64,000 nt of DNA, from NCBI GenBank assembly GCA_034521495.1, contig JAXHMK010000009.1, positions 489,001 through 553,000 of the forward strand, in the 5' to 3' direction. Below, piece after piece: positions 53,023 to 62,971 of this stretch. The stretch is from Balneolaceae bacterium. Its GTDB lineage: Bacteria > Bacteroidota > Rhodothermia > Balneolales > Balneolaceae. The notes below the pieces were generated by a model. That model was not told where the DNA came from and did not search any database. It worked only from the letters and a program-made list of their open reading frames with translations. Made by a program: the position numbers and the translations under genes. Position 1 is the stretch's first letter. The number at the start of each line of letters is the position of its first letter.

Positions 53023-54542
53023 AGTAAATGTTCAGGACCAAACGGCTTGTTGCTGCCAGGTTCTTGTGAATTTTTATACCCGTTGTAAAGTGCAGATACA
53101 GCAGCAAGTTCCGGGTTTTCGCAGATAGACAAATTTGCAGCCAACGCTCCGGAAAGAACATCCCCAAATCCTGCTCTTGAGAACATGGAGGTGTCGTAAC
53201 CGGTTATATAGCTCGCAGAATTTTCAAATGACAAAATTGACGGGTTGCCTTTAAGCAGAAGTGAAACTTGTGCTTGTTTCGTAAATTCCTTTGTCCACGT
53301 AAATCTCTGAAAATCATTTTTAAAATCTGCTCCAAGGTAATTTTTTGCCTCCCCAATATGAGGTGTTAGCAGCCATCTCTTTTTTTGACGAGGCGTAATA
53401 TCAGATGACTCAATTTTTTCCCAAAAAGAGAGTCCATCGGCATCTAAAATTACAGGTCTATTTTGCTCTTTTAATACTGAAATCAAACAATCACCGGTTT
53501 CAGAATTTCTGCCAATTCCCGGACCCGCCAACAATACACCTTCTTTATTGCTGATATTTTCTTTGATTTGATTGGCATGATCTTTTCTGAAATAGTGATC
53601 GGAATGATCTCCCAAACCTATTTTAATGATATTCGGAAGTGTACTCTCGTAGATTGGCAGAAGTGCCTTAGGAGCATACAGGAAAACAGCACCGGCTCCT
53701 TGCTTCCAGGAACTTTTTGCAGCCATTATTGCAGCTCCGGTCAAACCTTCCGAACCGGCCATGATGTGAACAACCCCGCCATCATATTTGTGCCGGGCCA
53801 TTCTCTCAATTGCAGGCAGCGAATCTGTTAGTTTTTTATTGATAAGAGCGGCATCCCATTTTCTATAATTCGATGGGAATGGCAGGTTACAGAAAACTAC
53901 TTTCCCGGTATAATTTCGAGCACTCTTCCAGTGTAAACCAATTTTATTGGCTCCAAAAGTGAATGTATAGTCGGCTTCTACGCATCCCCCCATAATTTCG
54001 CCTGAATCTGCGTGCAAACCGGATGGAATATCCATCGAATAGATCGGTTTTGAGAATGCGTTCATTTTCTCAACAATATCAGGAAGATCTCCGCGAAGGT
54101 CGCTATTCAGTCCTGTGCCAAATATGCCATCAACTATGTAATCAAAGTCGCGTTCATCAATTTTTTCCAAGCTGTCGATCCATTCAATATCGGCACCGAA
54201 ATCTTTCAATTTTTTTAGCAGCGACAGGTTGGTTTCAGCATCCGGGGAGAGATCATCATCTCCCAAAACAAAAAAGAACATTGCGCTGTGTTGGGCATCA
54301 TTGATCAGGTATCGTGCTGCTGCCAGGGCATCACCGGCATTGTTACCTTTTCCGCAGATGTACAATCCCTTTTTCTCATCCCCCCGGAGGCTCCTGATAT
54401 GACCGGCAGCAGAAGAGGCCGCCAACTCCATCAGCGTAAAACCCTCAATACCAAATTCATTGATGGTTTTTGAATCCATCTCTCGCGACTGTTCTGCCGT
54501 GGAGAGTTTGCAATCAACCGGTATGTTAAGTTTATCAGCCAT
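53019..54542 (-). CDS. nnr: Bifunctional NAD(P)H-hydrate epimerase and dehydratase
   Basis: This 507-residue protein repairs hydrated NADH and NADPH. Its N-terminal half is YjeF_N (NnrE) with GKGNNAGDALAAARYL and VDGIFGTGLNSDLRG and PIYSMDIPSGLHADSG. The C-terminal half is NnrD, a ribokinase-like dehydratase with GGVVHIMAGSEGLTGAA, LLAGPGIGRN, the DADGLSF stretch and RAGFGDVLSG near the end. The enzyme is the middle gene of the proS-nnr-vanZ run; the gap to proS is three bases. Confidence 0.95.
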   Translation of the reverse strand: MADKLNIPVDCKLSTAEQSREMDSKTINEFGIEGFTLMELAASSAAGHIRSLRGDEKKGLYICGKGNNAGDALAAARYLINDAQHSAMFFFVLGDDDLSPDAETNLSLLKKLKDFGADIEWIDSLEKIDERDFDYIVDGIFGTGLNSDLRGDLPDIVEKMNAFSKPIYSMDIPSGLHADSGEIMGGCVEADYTFTFGANKIGLHWKSARNYTGKVVFCNLPFPSNYRKWDAALINKKLTDSLPAIERMARHKYDGGVVHIMAGSEGLTGAAIMAAKSSWKQGAGAVFLYAPKALLPIYESTLPNIIKIGLGDHSDHYFRKDHANQIKENISNKEGVLLAGPGIGRNSETGDCLISVLKEQNRPVILDADGLSFWEKIESSDITPRQKKRWLLTPHIGEAKNYLGADFKNDFQRFTWTKEFTKQAQVSLLLKGNPSILSFENSASYITGYDTSMFSRAGFGDVLSGALAANLSICENPELAAVSALYNGYKNSQEPGSNKPFGPEHLL

Positions 54543-54545
54543 TCT

Positions 54546-56012
54546 TTAATATGAACGTGCGAAAAGTACTTTTTGTGATGATTCTTTACCTGTTACCATA
54601 CATTTACCCGGTTCGGAATCGTTATCGAGAGGGATCAATCGGATGGTTGCTTTCGTCTCATCTTTAATTTTTGCTTCGGTTTCTTCAGTGCCATCCCAGT
54701 GAGCATAAATAAAACCGCCATCTTCTATCTCCTCTTTGAATTGATCGTACGAATCAACGTGCCGGGTTTCGTTCTCGGTTCGTTCTTTCGCTGAATTAAA
54801 CAGATCCGTTTGAATCGTCTCCAACAGATCAGCAATATGCTCTGCAGCTCCTTCCTTGCTGATAATATTTTTGTCGAGCGTATCTCGTCTCGCCAGTTCC
54901 AAATTTCCGTTCTTCACATCACGGGGACCCACTGCAACCCGCAGCGGAATTCCGGCCGCTTCGTGCTCGGCAAATTTATAGCCGGGTTGCTGATTTTCGC
55001 GATCATCCAGTTTCACAGATACGCCTTTGTCTCGTAGTTCCTTAATAAGCGGATCGGCATAATCGAGCACTTCAGCGCGTTGATCATCATTCCTGTAAAT
55101 AGGCACAACAACGACTTGCGTAGGTGCAAGTTTAGGGGGGAGTACAAGCCCCTGGTCATCCGAATGCGTCATAATCAAACCACCGATCAGTCGGGTTGAA
55201 ACGCCCCAGCTTGTGGCCCAAACATATTTATGCTCGCCGTCGGTATCCTGGAATTTAACATCAAATGCCTTCGCGAAATTTTGACCTAAAAAGTGAGATG
55301 TTCCCGCCTGCAATGCTTTTCCATCCTGCATCAGGGCTTCTATACAATAGGTGTCCACCGCACCTGCAAATCTTTCTGAGGCGGTCTTAACACCCGTTTT
55401 TACAGGCATGGCCATATAATCCTGGGCAAACGTTTTGTAAACCTCCAGCATTCTTTCTGTTTCTTCTACGGCTTCTTCTTTAGTTGCGTGTGCCGTGTGG
55501 CCTTCCTGCCATAAAAATTCCATCGTTCGGAGGAAAAGCCGCGTGCGCATCTCCCAGCGAACCACATTTGCCCATTGGTTAATCAAAATCGGCAGATCAC
55601 GATAGGATTGAATCCAGTTTCGGTACGAATCCCAGATAATCGTTTCTGATGTGGGCCGCACAATCAACTCCTCTTCCAGTTTTGATTCAGGATCGACCTC
55701 CACGCCGCCATCTACACTTTTTAACCGGCTGTGAGTAACCACCGCACACTCCTTAGCAAAACCCTCAACATGCTGGGCCTCTTTCGAAAGAAATGATTTT
55801 GGGATAAACAGAGGGAAATAAGCATTTTCATGGCCGGTATCTTTGAACATCTGGTCCAGCGCACCCTTCATATTTTCCCACAGGGCAAAACCGTTCGGAC
55901 GTATCACCATAGAGCCGCGGACCGGGGAGTGGTCGGCCAGCTTCGCTTCTTTTACTACATCTAAATACCATTGTGAATAATCGTCTTTTCTGTTCGTGAT
56001 ACGTTTCGCCAT
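54546..56012 (-). CDS. proS: Prolyl-tRNA synthetase (archaeal/eukaryotic-like type)
   Basis: The 488-residue length and lack of an editing insertion place it in the type 3 (archaeal-like) ProRS group. Class II motifs are present: motif 1 around [17 protein letters not shown], motif 2 [20 protein letters not shown] and motif 3 in the VVPIYRN-D and anticodon-domain boundary; the C-terminal domain ends KVLFARSY, a usual ProS_C tail. It charges tRNA-Pro with proline. It heads the proS-nnr-vanZ run. Confidence 0.96.
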   Translation of the reverse strand: MAKRITNRKDDYSQWYLDVVKEAKLADHSPVRGSMVIRPNGFALWENMKGALDQMFKDTGHENAYFPLFIPKSFLSKEAQHVEGFAKECAVVTHSRLKSVDGGVEVDPESKLEEELIVRPTSETIIWDSYRNWIQSYRDLPILINQWANVVRWEMRTRLFLRTMEFLWQEGHTAHATKEEAVEETERMLEVYKTFAQDYMAMPVKTGVKTASERFAGAVDTYCIEALMQDGKALQAGTSHFLGQNFAKAFDVKFQDTDGEHKYVWATSWGVSTRLIGGLIMTHSDDQGLVLPPKLAPTQVVVVPIYRNDDQRAEVLDYADPLIKELRDKGVSVKLDDRENQQPGYKFAEHEAAGIPLRVAVGPRDVKNGNLELARRDTLDKNIISKEGAAEHIADLLETIQTDLFNSAKERTENETRHVDSYDQFKEEIEDGGFIYAHWDGTEETEAKIKDETKATIRLIPLDNDSEPGKCMVTGKESSQKVLFARSY

Positions 56013-56182
56013 CTGTAATTTTAATTCGTTGTTTATTGATTCTTTAAAAATACCTTAAGATAAACTCAAGATAAAGATCATTTGGTAGAAGTTTGTGTTG
56101 ATTGGCAAAGAAATATCGAAAGAACATTTCACCATTCTTATAAAAATGGTATCTTTCAGGCTCTGATTTTTTAAAGTGAACT

Positions 56183-56256
56183 ACCGTGGTAGCTCAGGTG
56201 GTAAGAGCGTCGGATTCATAACCCGGAGGTCGAGGGTTCAAGTCCCTCCCACGGTA
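56183..56256 (+). tRNA. tRNA-Met (anticodon CAT)
   Basis: Acceptor ACCGTGG/CCACGGT with discriminator A, D arm GCTCAGGTGGTAAGAGC, anticodon loop TTCATAA, T arm GAGGG-TTCAAGT-CCCTC. It is elongator-like: the 1-72 pair is intact, so it is not the usual initiator. A lysidine-type tRNA-Ile cannot be ruled out. Confidence 0.88.
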
Positions 56257-56262
56257 CACATG

Positions 56263-56296
56263 AAGCCACATTGCATGTTTGTGATGTGGCTTTTTT
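56263..56296 (+). terminator. Terminator after tRNA-Met
   Basis: AAGCCACAT (56263-56271) pairs with ATGTGGCTT (56284-56292), ending in six T residues. It starts seven bases after the tRNA. Confidence 0.85.
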
Positions 56297-56532
56297 AATT
56301 ACTTTAATCAGGTCAAGACAAATTAAGAAGTGGGTAACTTAAGAGTAGTATCTTCTGAAAATCGATTTGGACGGGCAAAAAAAATTAGCAGCACTCCGAT
56401 CAAAGAATGCTGCTAAATATCATCTACAGACGGCTATTACCCCATTTGCAAAATTAACTTACTTTTATCAAGAGCCTTCTGCAATAAGTATTTGAACGTA
56501 ATTTAATTACGTATAAATACGTAGATAGGGCT

Positions 56533-57177
56533 TTAGTCTATATTCTCTTCCATTGCAAACCGAACAAGTGCAGCTGTATTTTTTAAGTTGAGTTTGTTCA
56601 TCAGGTTGGAGCGATGAGTCTCAACAGTTCTCGGACTGATAAACAACAAGTTGGCGATCTCAGCACTTGTATATCCCTGTACAATTAACTTAACAATCTC
56701 TTTCTCTCGCTTCGTAATCAGCTTTTTGCCTTTTCCGGCAGTTTTTTTTGCGCTGTCGGCATACTTGCCAATCATCATTTGGGAAGCAGATTTTCCAAAT
56801 GCCTGCCTTCCCTGATTAACCTCAATAATTGCATCTATCAACTCTTCTTCCGGTGCATTTTTTGTAAGATACCCTTTCACTCCGGCTTTTAATGATTGAT
56901 TAAGATGTGTGAGTTCAGTGGAATGGGTTAATACAATAACGGGCGGTTCTTCTGCGGCTTTTTCCAGCTCCGTCATCAAATCATGGATATTCATATCGGG
57001 TATTCCGGACGAGACAAGACAAACGGCAGCAGGATTTTTTTTGAAATGTTTGATGAGCTCTTTCCCGGATCTGCATACATTTTCCAGTTGAACTTTATTG
57101 GAGGAGTTCAGGATAGATTCCAATCCGTGCTTGTAGATATCGAAACTTTCCGCAACTAATACATGAACTTTGCCCAT
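56533..57177 (-). CDS. LuxR/NarL family regulator with degenerate receiver domain
   Basis: The 214-residue regulator has an N-terminal receiver fold (about 3-120) and a C-terminal LuxR helix-turn-helix (about 152-214) with TKREKEIVKLIVQGYTSAEI and FISPRTVETHRSNLMNKL. At the usual phospho-acceptor position the sequence is SSGIP instead of DxxMP, so Ser56 replaces Asp; the acidic pair is reduced (AES for DD), while Thr84 and Lys106 remain. It likely senses something other than phosphate or binds partners constitutively. ATG 57177 is preferred to a TTG 36 bases upstream. No kinase lies near. Confidence 0.88.
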   Translation of the reverse strand: MGKVHVLVAESFDIYKHGLESILNSSNKVQLENVCRSGKELIKHFKKNPAAVCLVSSGIPDMNIHDLMTELEKAAEEPPVIVLTHSTELTHLNQSLKAGVKGYLTKNAPEEELIDAIIEVNQGRQAFGKSASQMMIGKYADSAKKTAGKGKKLITKREKEIVKLIVQGYTSAEIANLLFISPRTVETHRSNLMNKLNLKNTAALVRFAMEENID

Positions 57178-58281
57178 CGTGGTAGCCTGTAGGTCCGTCT
57201 TTACATGTACCAATATAATCCTTTATCCTAAAATGTAAAGGACTATATCATGAGAAGTTACCCCGAAATTTTTACTTCTTGAACTGTAAGTTAAATAAAA
57301 TCAGAAGGATACTTTTTTAAACAAGTGGAAATGCTCTTTGTTTGAAAGAAGACTACATAATAAGCCCCGAAGGGGCGTCATCAATAGCATGGGTGAAACC
57401 CTATGAAATAACGCATTTCATTCGATCAGCCTGAAAGGGCGTAAGCCCGAGATTGTAAGAGCTTCGTTCAGGGCTAACAATCCTATGATTCCACATAGAT
57501 GTCGATAAGCCCTTGGCTTTTATGCAACTCCTGGTCGACGGTGGATTCAAACCGAGAGTCAGCAATTTTGCAAAGGACTCCTCACTTCGCTGACTGAATA
57601 CGCAAACACGGAATGCGGCAATCTCCTGATCAAAGCCATGAAAGGGAGATTGCTTCGTCCCGACGCATCCTATCGTGTGGACACATCTTAAAGACTAAAC
57701 ATATCATCTTTGACGAAGTTTTTTACAATTGATTGGAGATTCTTCGAACCAGATACAAAAACACTGTCAGGGTCTACCGATGACAGATTGATAAAATACG
57801 TCTTTATATAACTTAAAAGCCTCATGCCATTTTTTCCTCTTACTTTTGAACCGCCAAAAGTAAGCAAAACCTCCCGGCTGTGATGGCTTCCGGGCATGGT
57901 TTGCACGCACGGGTACACTCTGCGAATGCTCACAGGGTGAGCGCACAGAGCGATTTCTCCCGTGCTGTGTTGCAAACCATGCAATTCCTCCACCCATCAA
58001 GGCCGAAGTGGAGAAAACCTTATCATCATTTGTCAAGTTGATTATGAAAAGATTTTCTGTTTCCTACTCAATGGTGTCGCCGTGCCTCTTTAGGATATTA
58101 TGTCATCCCGAGCAGAGTTGAGGCGAGTCAAGTGAGTCGGAACGAAGTACGAGGTATCGCTGCCAGAATGGGCGGGTAAGAAATGGAAAGCAAGGGGAAT
58201 GATTTTCGAAAAGTGAAAAAAGCAGTACTTCACAAACAGAATCAAAGATATTTTTTCTAAAATGTTGTGGACAGTTATGGA
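57178..58281. other. About 1.1 kb with no supported gene, rich in repeats
   Basis: The stretch holds GCCCCGAAGGGGC at 57364-57376, a CCTGAAAGGGC stretch near 57430, a region around 57836-57890 (ACTTTTGAACCGCCAAAAGT) with a palindrome, and TCATCCCGAGCAGAGTTGAG near 58101. Short leftward frames run over 57688-58036 but follow the repeats and resemble proteins predicted from repeated intergenic DNA. I regard the whole as intergenic repeat decay, not coding. Confidence 0.55.
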
Positions 58282-58710
58282 TCAGAACAGAAAAAATAAT
58301 ATGTACAAGCTTGAAAACGATTTTGCTGACCACAGGACAGTTCGAATCCAATTTGTTTTGATGAGTTTTTGAACAAGAGATTCGTTATATCCATCTGATA
58401 GAGAATTATGAATGGGAACCTGTACGAAAAAGGTTACAAGCCAGATGAGTATCACTACGATCAATCCAAAAATATTCAATCCTGCAAACTGCTGAAATTC
58501 AAATACCAATATTCCGGAGGTGGCTAACTCTATCGTCATCAGTGGGACGACGATAATAGAGATTCGTTGTTTATGAAAACCGATGTGCTCAATAAAGTTA
58601 GTTTTATCAGACCGCAGAAAAAACGGGTAATGAACAAGCTGCACACACCAAATCAACCCGAAAAGAGAAAAACTGCAAAAAATATTGGCAATAAAACTTA
58701 AACTCAGCAT
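58282..58710 (-). CDS. Small integral membrane protein, unknown function
   Basis: The 142-residue protein has four hydrophobic segments (about 5-25, 55-75, 80-100, 120-140). Conserved-looking features are IWCVQLVHYPFF near the start, with a His in the membrane, the FHKQRISIIVVPLMTIELAT stretch and VQVPIHNSLSDGY and TNWIRTVLWSAKS. Related small membrane proteins occur in several bacteria without a known function. It diverges from aspS with 100 bases between. Confidence 0.7.
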   Translation of the reverse strand: MLSLSFIANIFCSFSLFGLIWCVQLVHYPFFLRSDKTNFIEHIGFHKQRISIIVVPLMTIELATSGILVFEFQQFAGLNIFGLIVVILIWLVTFFVQVPIHNSLSDGYNESLVQKLIKTNWIRTVLWSAKSFSSLYILFFLF

Positions 58711-58810
58711 AAAAGTTACAGATGAAATGAGCGAATGGTTATCAGATTCTTTATTTTTGCCGCTTACAAAGAAAACGATTTAATAAGCATTTAATCAATA
58801 TAGATTTTTT

Positions 58811-60586
58811 ATGAGTTGGAACCGAACCCACACATGCGGTGAATTGACAATTGACAATCAGGGAGAGGAGGTTGTGTTGAATGGCTGGATCTCTACACGC
58901 CGCGACTTAGGCGGGCTTATTTTTATCGATCTTCGGGATCGTTACGGAATTACCCAAATTGTTTTCGATGAGACGAATAAAGAGCTGCATGAGATGGCCG
59001 AAGACCTCCGTTCGGAATATGTTATTGGGGTGAAAGGAAAAGTGATAGAACGGGATGAAGAAACCATCAATCCCGATATGTCAACCGGCAAGATAGAGGT
59101 GGAAGTGAGCAACCTGATTGTCTATTCAGAAGCGGAAACTCCACCATTTGAAATTAAAGATGGAATTGCTACCAATGAGGAAACGCGTCTGAAATATCGC
59201 TACCTGGATATCCGGAGGCAGGAGATTCAGGATAAGCTGATGTTGAGATCAGACGTGGCTCACACGGTTCGAAATTTTTACCACGACAAGAAATTTGCAG
59301 AAGTTGAAACACCCGTTTTAATGCGTTCAACACCGGAAGGAGCGCGCGATTATTTGGTGCCCAGCCGGGTGAATCCGGGGCGATTTTTTGCGCTCCCGCA
59401 GAGTCCGCAAACCTACAAGCAGTTGTTGATGGTGTCCGGGATGGACCGTTATTTCCAGATTGTAAAATGTTTCAGGGATGAGGATTTGAGAGCCGACCGC
59501 CAGCCGGAGTTCACGCAGATTGATGTAGAGATGTCGTTCGTGGATGAAGAGAATATTTTTAAAGTACATGAAGAGTTGATGGCAAAACTCTGGAAAGAGC
59601 ACCTGGATGTTGAGATTGAAACCCCGTTCCAGAGAATGCCTTACGAGGTAGCTCTCCATACATACGGATCTGACAAACCGGATCTTCGGTTTGGATTGGA
59701 AATCAACGACATTTCGGATGATGTGAAAGATTGTGAGTTCAAGATTTTTAAGTCCATTGTGAAGAAAGGTGGCCACGTGGTTTCTATTACAGTTCCGGGT
59801 GAAGGAAATATGGGGCGTGGTGCATTGGATCGCCTGACAGAACGTGTGCAATCACAAACCGGCGCGGCCGGAATGGTATTTATGAAACTGCAAGATGGTG
59901 AAATTAATTGCAGCGTCGGTAAGTTTCTGGATGATGAGACCATGAAAAATATGGTAGAAACATCCGGTGCCAATGACGGTGATTTGGTTCTGATTCTTGC
60001 CGGTCCGTCACCTGATGTGTTCAAACAGATGGGCACCCTTCGGTTGATGGTTGCCAAAGATTTTGATCTGATCCGAACGGATCAAACCAAATTTTTATGG
60101 GTGACGGATTTTCCGCTCCTTGAATGGTCGAAAGAGGATTTGCGATATCACTCGCTTCATCACCCGTTTACAGCTCCTAAGCCGGAAGATATTGAACTGT
60201 TGGATGAGGATCCGGCTCAGGTGAAATCCAGGGCGTATGATTTAGTACTGAACGGAAATGAGCTTGGCGGGGGTTCTATTCGTATCCATGACTCCGAACT
60301 ACAGCAAAAAGTATTTAATGTACTCGGAATTGATGATGATGAAGCTGAAGAGAAATTCGGATTCCTGATGGATGCATTTAAATATGGAGCACCGCCGCAC
60401 GGTGGAATTGCGTTTGGATTGGATCGGATGATTATGCTGATGGCCGGTGCACAAAGCCTGCGGGATGTAATTGCATTTCCGAAGAACCAGCGAGCGCAAA
60501 GCCTGATGGACAATTCACCGGGCGAGGTGGATGAAGAGCAACTTCGTGAGCTTCATATTTCATTGAGAAATACGGTAGATAAGTAA
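58811..60586 (+). CDS. aspS: Aspartyl-tRNA synthetase
   Basis: The 591-residue class II enzyme has the bacterial layout: an OB-fold anticodon domain (about 1-110, with WISTRRDLGGLIFIDLRDR), catalytic core with motif 2 FRDEDLRADRQPEFTQID, a GAD insertion (about 290-410) and motif 3 GGIAFGLDRMIMLM near 545. It charges tRNA-Asp; whether it also charges tRNA-Asn cannot be judged without gatCAB context. It stands alone, with a short repeat after its stop. Confidence 0.97.
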   Translation: MSWNRTHTCGELTIDNQGEEVVLNGWISTRRDLGGLIFIDLRDRYGITQIVFDETNKELHEMAEDLRSEYVIGVKGKVIERDEETINPDMSTGKIEVEVSNLIVYSEAETPPFEIKDGIATNEETRLKYRYLDIRRQEIQDKLMLRSDVAHTVRNFYHDKKFAEVETPVLMRSTPEGARDYLVPSRVNPGRFFALPQSPQTYKQLLMVSGMDRYFQIVKCFRDEDLRADRQPEFTQIDVEMSFVDEENIFKVHEELMAKLWKEHLDVEIETPFQRMPYEVALHTYGSDKPDLRFGLEINDISDDVKDCEFKIFKSIVKKGGHVVSITVPGEGNMGRGALDRLTERVQSQTGAAGMVFMKLQDGEINCSVGKFLDDETMKNMVETSGANDGDLVLILAGPSPDVFKQMGTLRLMVAKDFDLIRTDQTKFLWVTDFPLLEWSKEDLRYHSLHHPFTAPKPEDIELLDEDPAQVKSRAYDLVLNGNELGGGSIRIHDSELQQKVFNVLGIDDDEAEEKFGFLMDAFKYGAPPHGGIAFGLDRMIMLMAGAQSLRDVIAFPKNQRAQSLMDNSPGEVDEEQLRELHISLRNTVDK

Positions 60587-60607
60587 CACGGGTTGCTGAG
60601 CAGCGGG

Positions 60608-60632
60608 GCACAAGCGAGGACGCTTGCGCCAT
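60608..60632. repeat. GCGAGGACGC palindrome, copy 5
   Basis: GCACAAGCGAGGACGCTTGC continues GCCAT, with one extra G in the centre compared with copy 1. It follows the aspS stop by 22 bases. Confidence 0.75.
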
Positions 60633-60667
60633 CTGTAATAGAATACTTCACTTAAATTTTACAAATT

Positions 60668-61375
60668 TTGAAAACTGCGGGAATAGACGGCTGTGCAGCC
60701 GGTTGGATCTTAATAACATTTGATGAGGGCGATGCTTCCTACGAAGTGCTTCGAAACGATGATGATCTGGAAGATGCCTTTCACAGGTTCGATCGTATTC
60801 TGATTGATATGCCGATAGGCCTGGAAGATGAAAATTATACGCGCGAATGTGATGCTCTTCTTCGAAAAGAGTTGGGTGCTGAGTATGCATCAAGCGTGTT
60901 TAGCCCGCCCATTCGGCCGGCTCTGAATGCTCCATCGTATGTGGAAGCAAATATGCAAAGTTACGAATTCACCGAAAAAAAGCTGACGCTGCAGGCCTGG
61001 AATATCACACCTAAAATAAAGACTGTTGATCAGTTTTTAACGGATCAACCGGAACTACAGGAAAAGGTTTTTGAAAGTCACCCGGAACTGATTTTTAGAA
61101 ATCTGAATGGAGGCAAGATTTTTCAGAAAAAGAATACCAAAAAGGGATTACGCCACCGGCTTTCTCTGGTGAGCGACCGCGAAGAGATTGCCAAAGATTT
61201 TTTCCGGGATATTAAAGAGGAGTTCCGGCGAAATGAGGTGGATGAGGATGATATTGTGGATTCCATGGCGCTGGCACTTGCGGCTAAACAATCCGTTGAA
61301 AAAGGTCTAAAGACGCTTCCGGAAGAACCTGAAAAAGACTCAAGCGGCTTGGTGAAGGCGATTCATTACGTTTGA
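60668..61375 (+). CDS. DUF429 domain-containing protein
   Basis: The 235-residue protein matches DUF429: AGIDGCAAGWILI near residue 3, then FDRILIDMPIGLEDENYTRE, SSVFSPPIRPALNAPSY and VFESHPELIFRNLNGG, with the C-terminal EDDIVDSMALALAAK. The motif spacing resembles RNase H-like folds, suggesting a nuclease-like or metal-dependent activity; function is unknown. The only start is TTG at 60668. It stands between aspS and sthA, transcribed away from aspS in the same direction. Confidence 0.85.
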   Translation: MKTAGIDGCAAGWILITFDEGDASYEVLRNDDDLEDAFHRFDRILIDMPIGLEDENYTRECDALLRKELGAEYASSVFSPPIRPALNAPSYVEANMQSYEFTEKKLTLQAWNITPKIKTVDQFLTDQPELQEKVFESHPELIFRNLNGGKIFQKKNTKKGLRHRLSLVSDREEIAKDFFRDIKEEFRRNEVDEDDIVDSMALALAAKQSVEKGLKTLPEEPEKDSSGLVKAIHYV

Positions 61376-61385
61376 TTTATACATA

Positions 61386-61416
61386 TCCGTCTGACCGCTT
61401 GGAGCGGTCTGACGGA
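61386..61416. terminator. Hairpin between the converging DUF429 and sthA genes
   Basis: TCCGTCTGACCGCT (61386-61399) pairs with AGCGGTCTGACGGA (61403-61416) with one mismatch. No T run is present on either strand, so termination, if any, is weak. Confidence 0.55.
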
Positions 61417-61516
61417 TGGATCTTGCCTGAAATTGTGCCAGTCAGTCATCGGATGAGTGTTACAAGTTTGAATGAAATTTTTTGCAAAAAACTCATACGA
61501 TGACCCTCCATTTTCC

Positions 61517-62971
61517 TTAACTCTTATCTAAAATCTTCTTGTACTTCACACCTGCTTTGTGAACGCGATTAAGCCCGTTAAACGCCGCAATTTTGTATGC
61601 TTCGGAGTAAGTTGGATAATTTAACACTCGTTCAATAAAGTATTTGATGTTTCCGTTTTGCGACATAATACTTTGGCCTAAGTGGATCATATCAGTTGCA
61701 TGCTCGCCATAAATATGCACTCCGAGAAGTTTGAGATTATCCGTTCGGAATACGAGCTTCAAAACTCCTTCTGTTTCATGATTCAGATCAGCCCTGGTTA
61801 GATTAGAATAGTATGCCCGCCCGACTGTTACGTCGATATTTAATTCCTCTGCTTGTTGCTCAGTTAACCCAATACCAGAAATTTCAGGGATGGAATAGAT
61901 GCCATATGGCATACTTGTATCACTCATCTCAGCTATAGCTTTGTCTCCAAACATCTCACAAGAAGCGAGGCGTCCCTGGAGAAAGGAAGCTGAGGCAAGA
62001 GCAGGATATCCAATAACATCGCCTGCAGCATAAATGTTAGAGACATTTGTACGGTATTGACCATCTACTTTTATATATCCTTCTGCATCTCGTTCTACAC
62101 CAAGTTTGTCGAGTCCAAGATTATCGGTGTTTGGAATTTTACCGCCAATATACATTACGTGGTCGGTTTCTACTACTTGTAACCGATTGTCATTAGCTGT
62201 TTTGAACAGCACTTCATCGCAAGTTCTCAGGTCATTACTCGATATATTTTCGATCGAGATGTTGTTGAAGATCTGGATATTCTTTTTCCGAATGGATTTA
62301 AATAATGCAGCTTTAAGCTCTTGATCCAGAAACGGTAAAATTTCATCAAGATCACTCAAAATAGAAACACGTGTTCCAAGAGCTGCAAAAATGGTTGCAT
62401 ACTCAAATGCTATAATTCCGCTTCCAACAATCACCAACCGGCGGGGAATGTGTGTAATATCGAGAATAGAGCCGGAGTCAAGAACTTTAGCTTGATCTAT
62501 ATTCACATTTTGCGGGGCAGATGGCCGGCTCCCGGTAGATATTAAAATATTTTTTCCCTTATAGGTCTCTTTATTTCCAGTCTCTTTAACTACTTCAACT
62601 GTGTTAGAATCAATAATTTTACCCCATCCGGTGGCGGTGTCCACTTCGTTTTTTACAATATCTTCCCTCACCTTCTTGTTTTTACTTTCAAGAATGGGGC
62701 GTTTGTAATCCATTATATCTTCCATTCTAAATCGCTCATAGGGTTTTCTGCCCCGTTCATCACCAAATTGCGAGTGGAAAGACTGGATTAGCTTGGCGGC
62801 TGCGCGAAGTGCTTTACTGGGAACAGTTCCCTTATTAATCCAGGAACCCCCAAGATTGGATTCATTGGCCTCAACAATCAATACTTTTTTATCGAATTTT
62901 GTGCTTTGCATTGCACAAGAGAAACCGGCAGGTCCGCTGCCAATAATGATTACATCGTAATCGTACTTCAT
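61517..62971 (-). CDS. sthA: Si-specific NAD(P)+ transhydrogenase
   Basis: The 484-residue soluble flavoprotein exchanges hydride between NADPH and NAD+, balancing redox pools. The FAD site is IIIGSGPAGFSCAMQSTKF, and the NAD(P) site is RRLVIVGSGIIAFEYATIFA. The place of the redox-active cysteines in related reductases is taken by LGGSWINKGTVPSKALR, with none, as expected for SthA rather than a disulfide reductase. The gene diverges from sodA across about 210 bases. Confidence 0.92.
   Translation of the reverse strand: MKYDYDVIIIGSGPAGFSCAMQSTKFDKKVLIVEANESNLGGSWINKGTVPSKALRAAAKLIQSFHSQFGDERGRKPYERFRMEDIMDYKRPILESKNKKVREDIVKNEVDTATGWGKIIDSNTVEVVKETGNKETYKGKNILISTGSRPSAPQNVNIDQAKVLDSGSILDITHIPRRLVIVGSGIIAFEYATIFAALGTRVSILSDLDEILPFLDQELKAALFKSIRKKNIQIFNNISIENISSNDLRTCDEVLFKTANDNRLQVVETDHVMYIGGKIPNTDNLGLDKLGVERDAEGYIKVDGQYRTNVSNIYAAGDVIGYPALASASFLQGRLASCEMFGDKAIAEMSDTSMPYGIYSIPEISGIGLTEQQAEELNIDVTVGRAYYSNLTRADLNHETEGVLKLVFRTDNLKLLGVHIYGEHATDMIHLGQSIMSQNGNIKYFIERVLNYPTYSEAYKIAAFNGLNRVHKAGVKYKKILDKS

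Noticed and set aside
57688-58036. Two overlapping leftward frames, one with TSALMGGGIAWFATQHG
   Set aside because: They lie in repeated intergenic DNA; similar frames are known as false predictions from repeats, and no start signal or conserved domain supports them.
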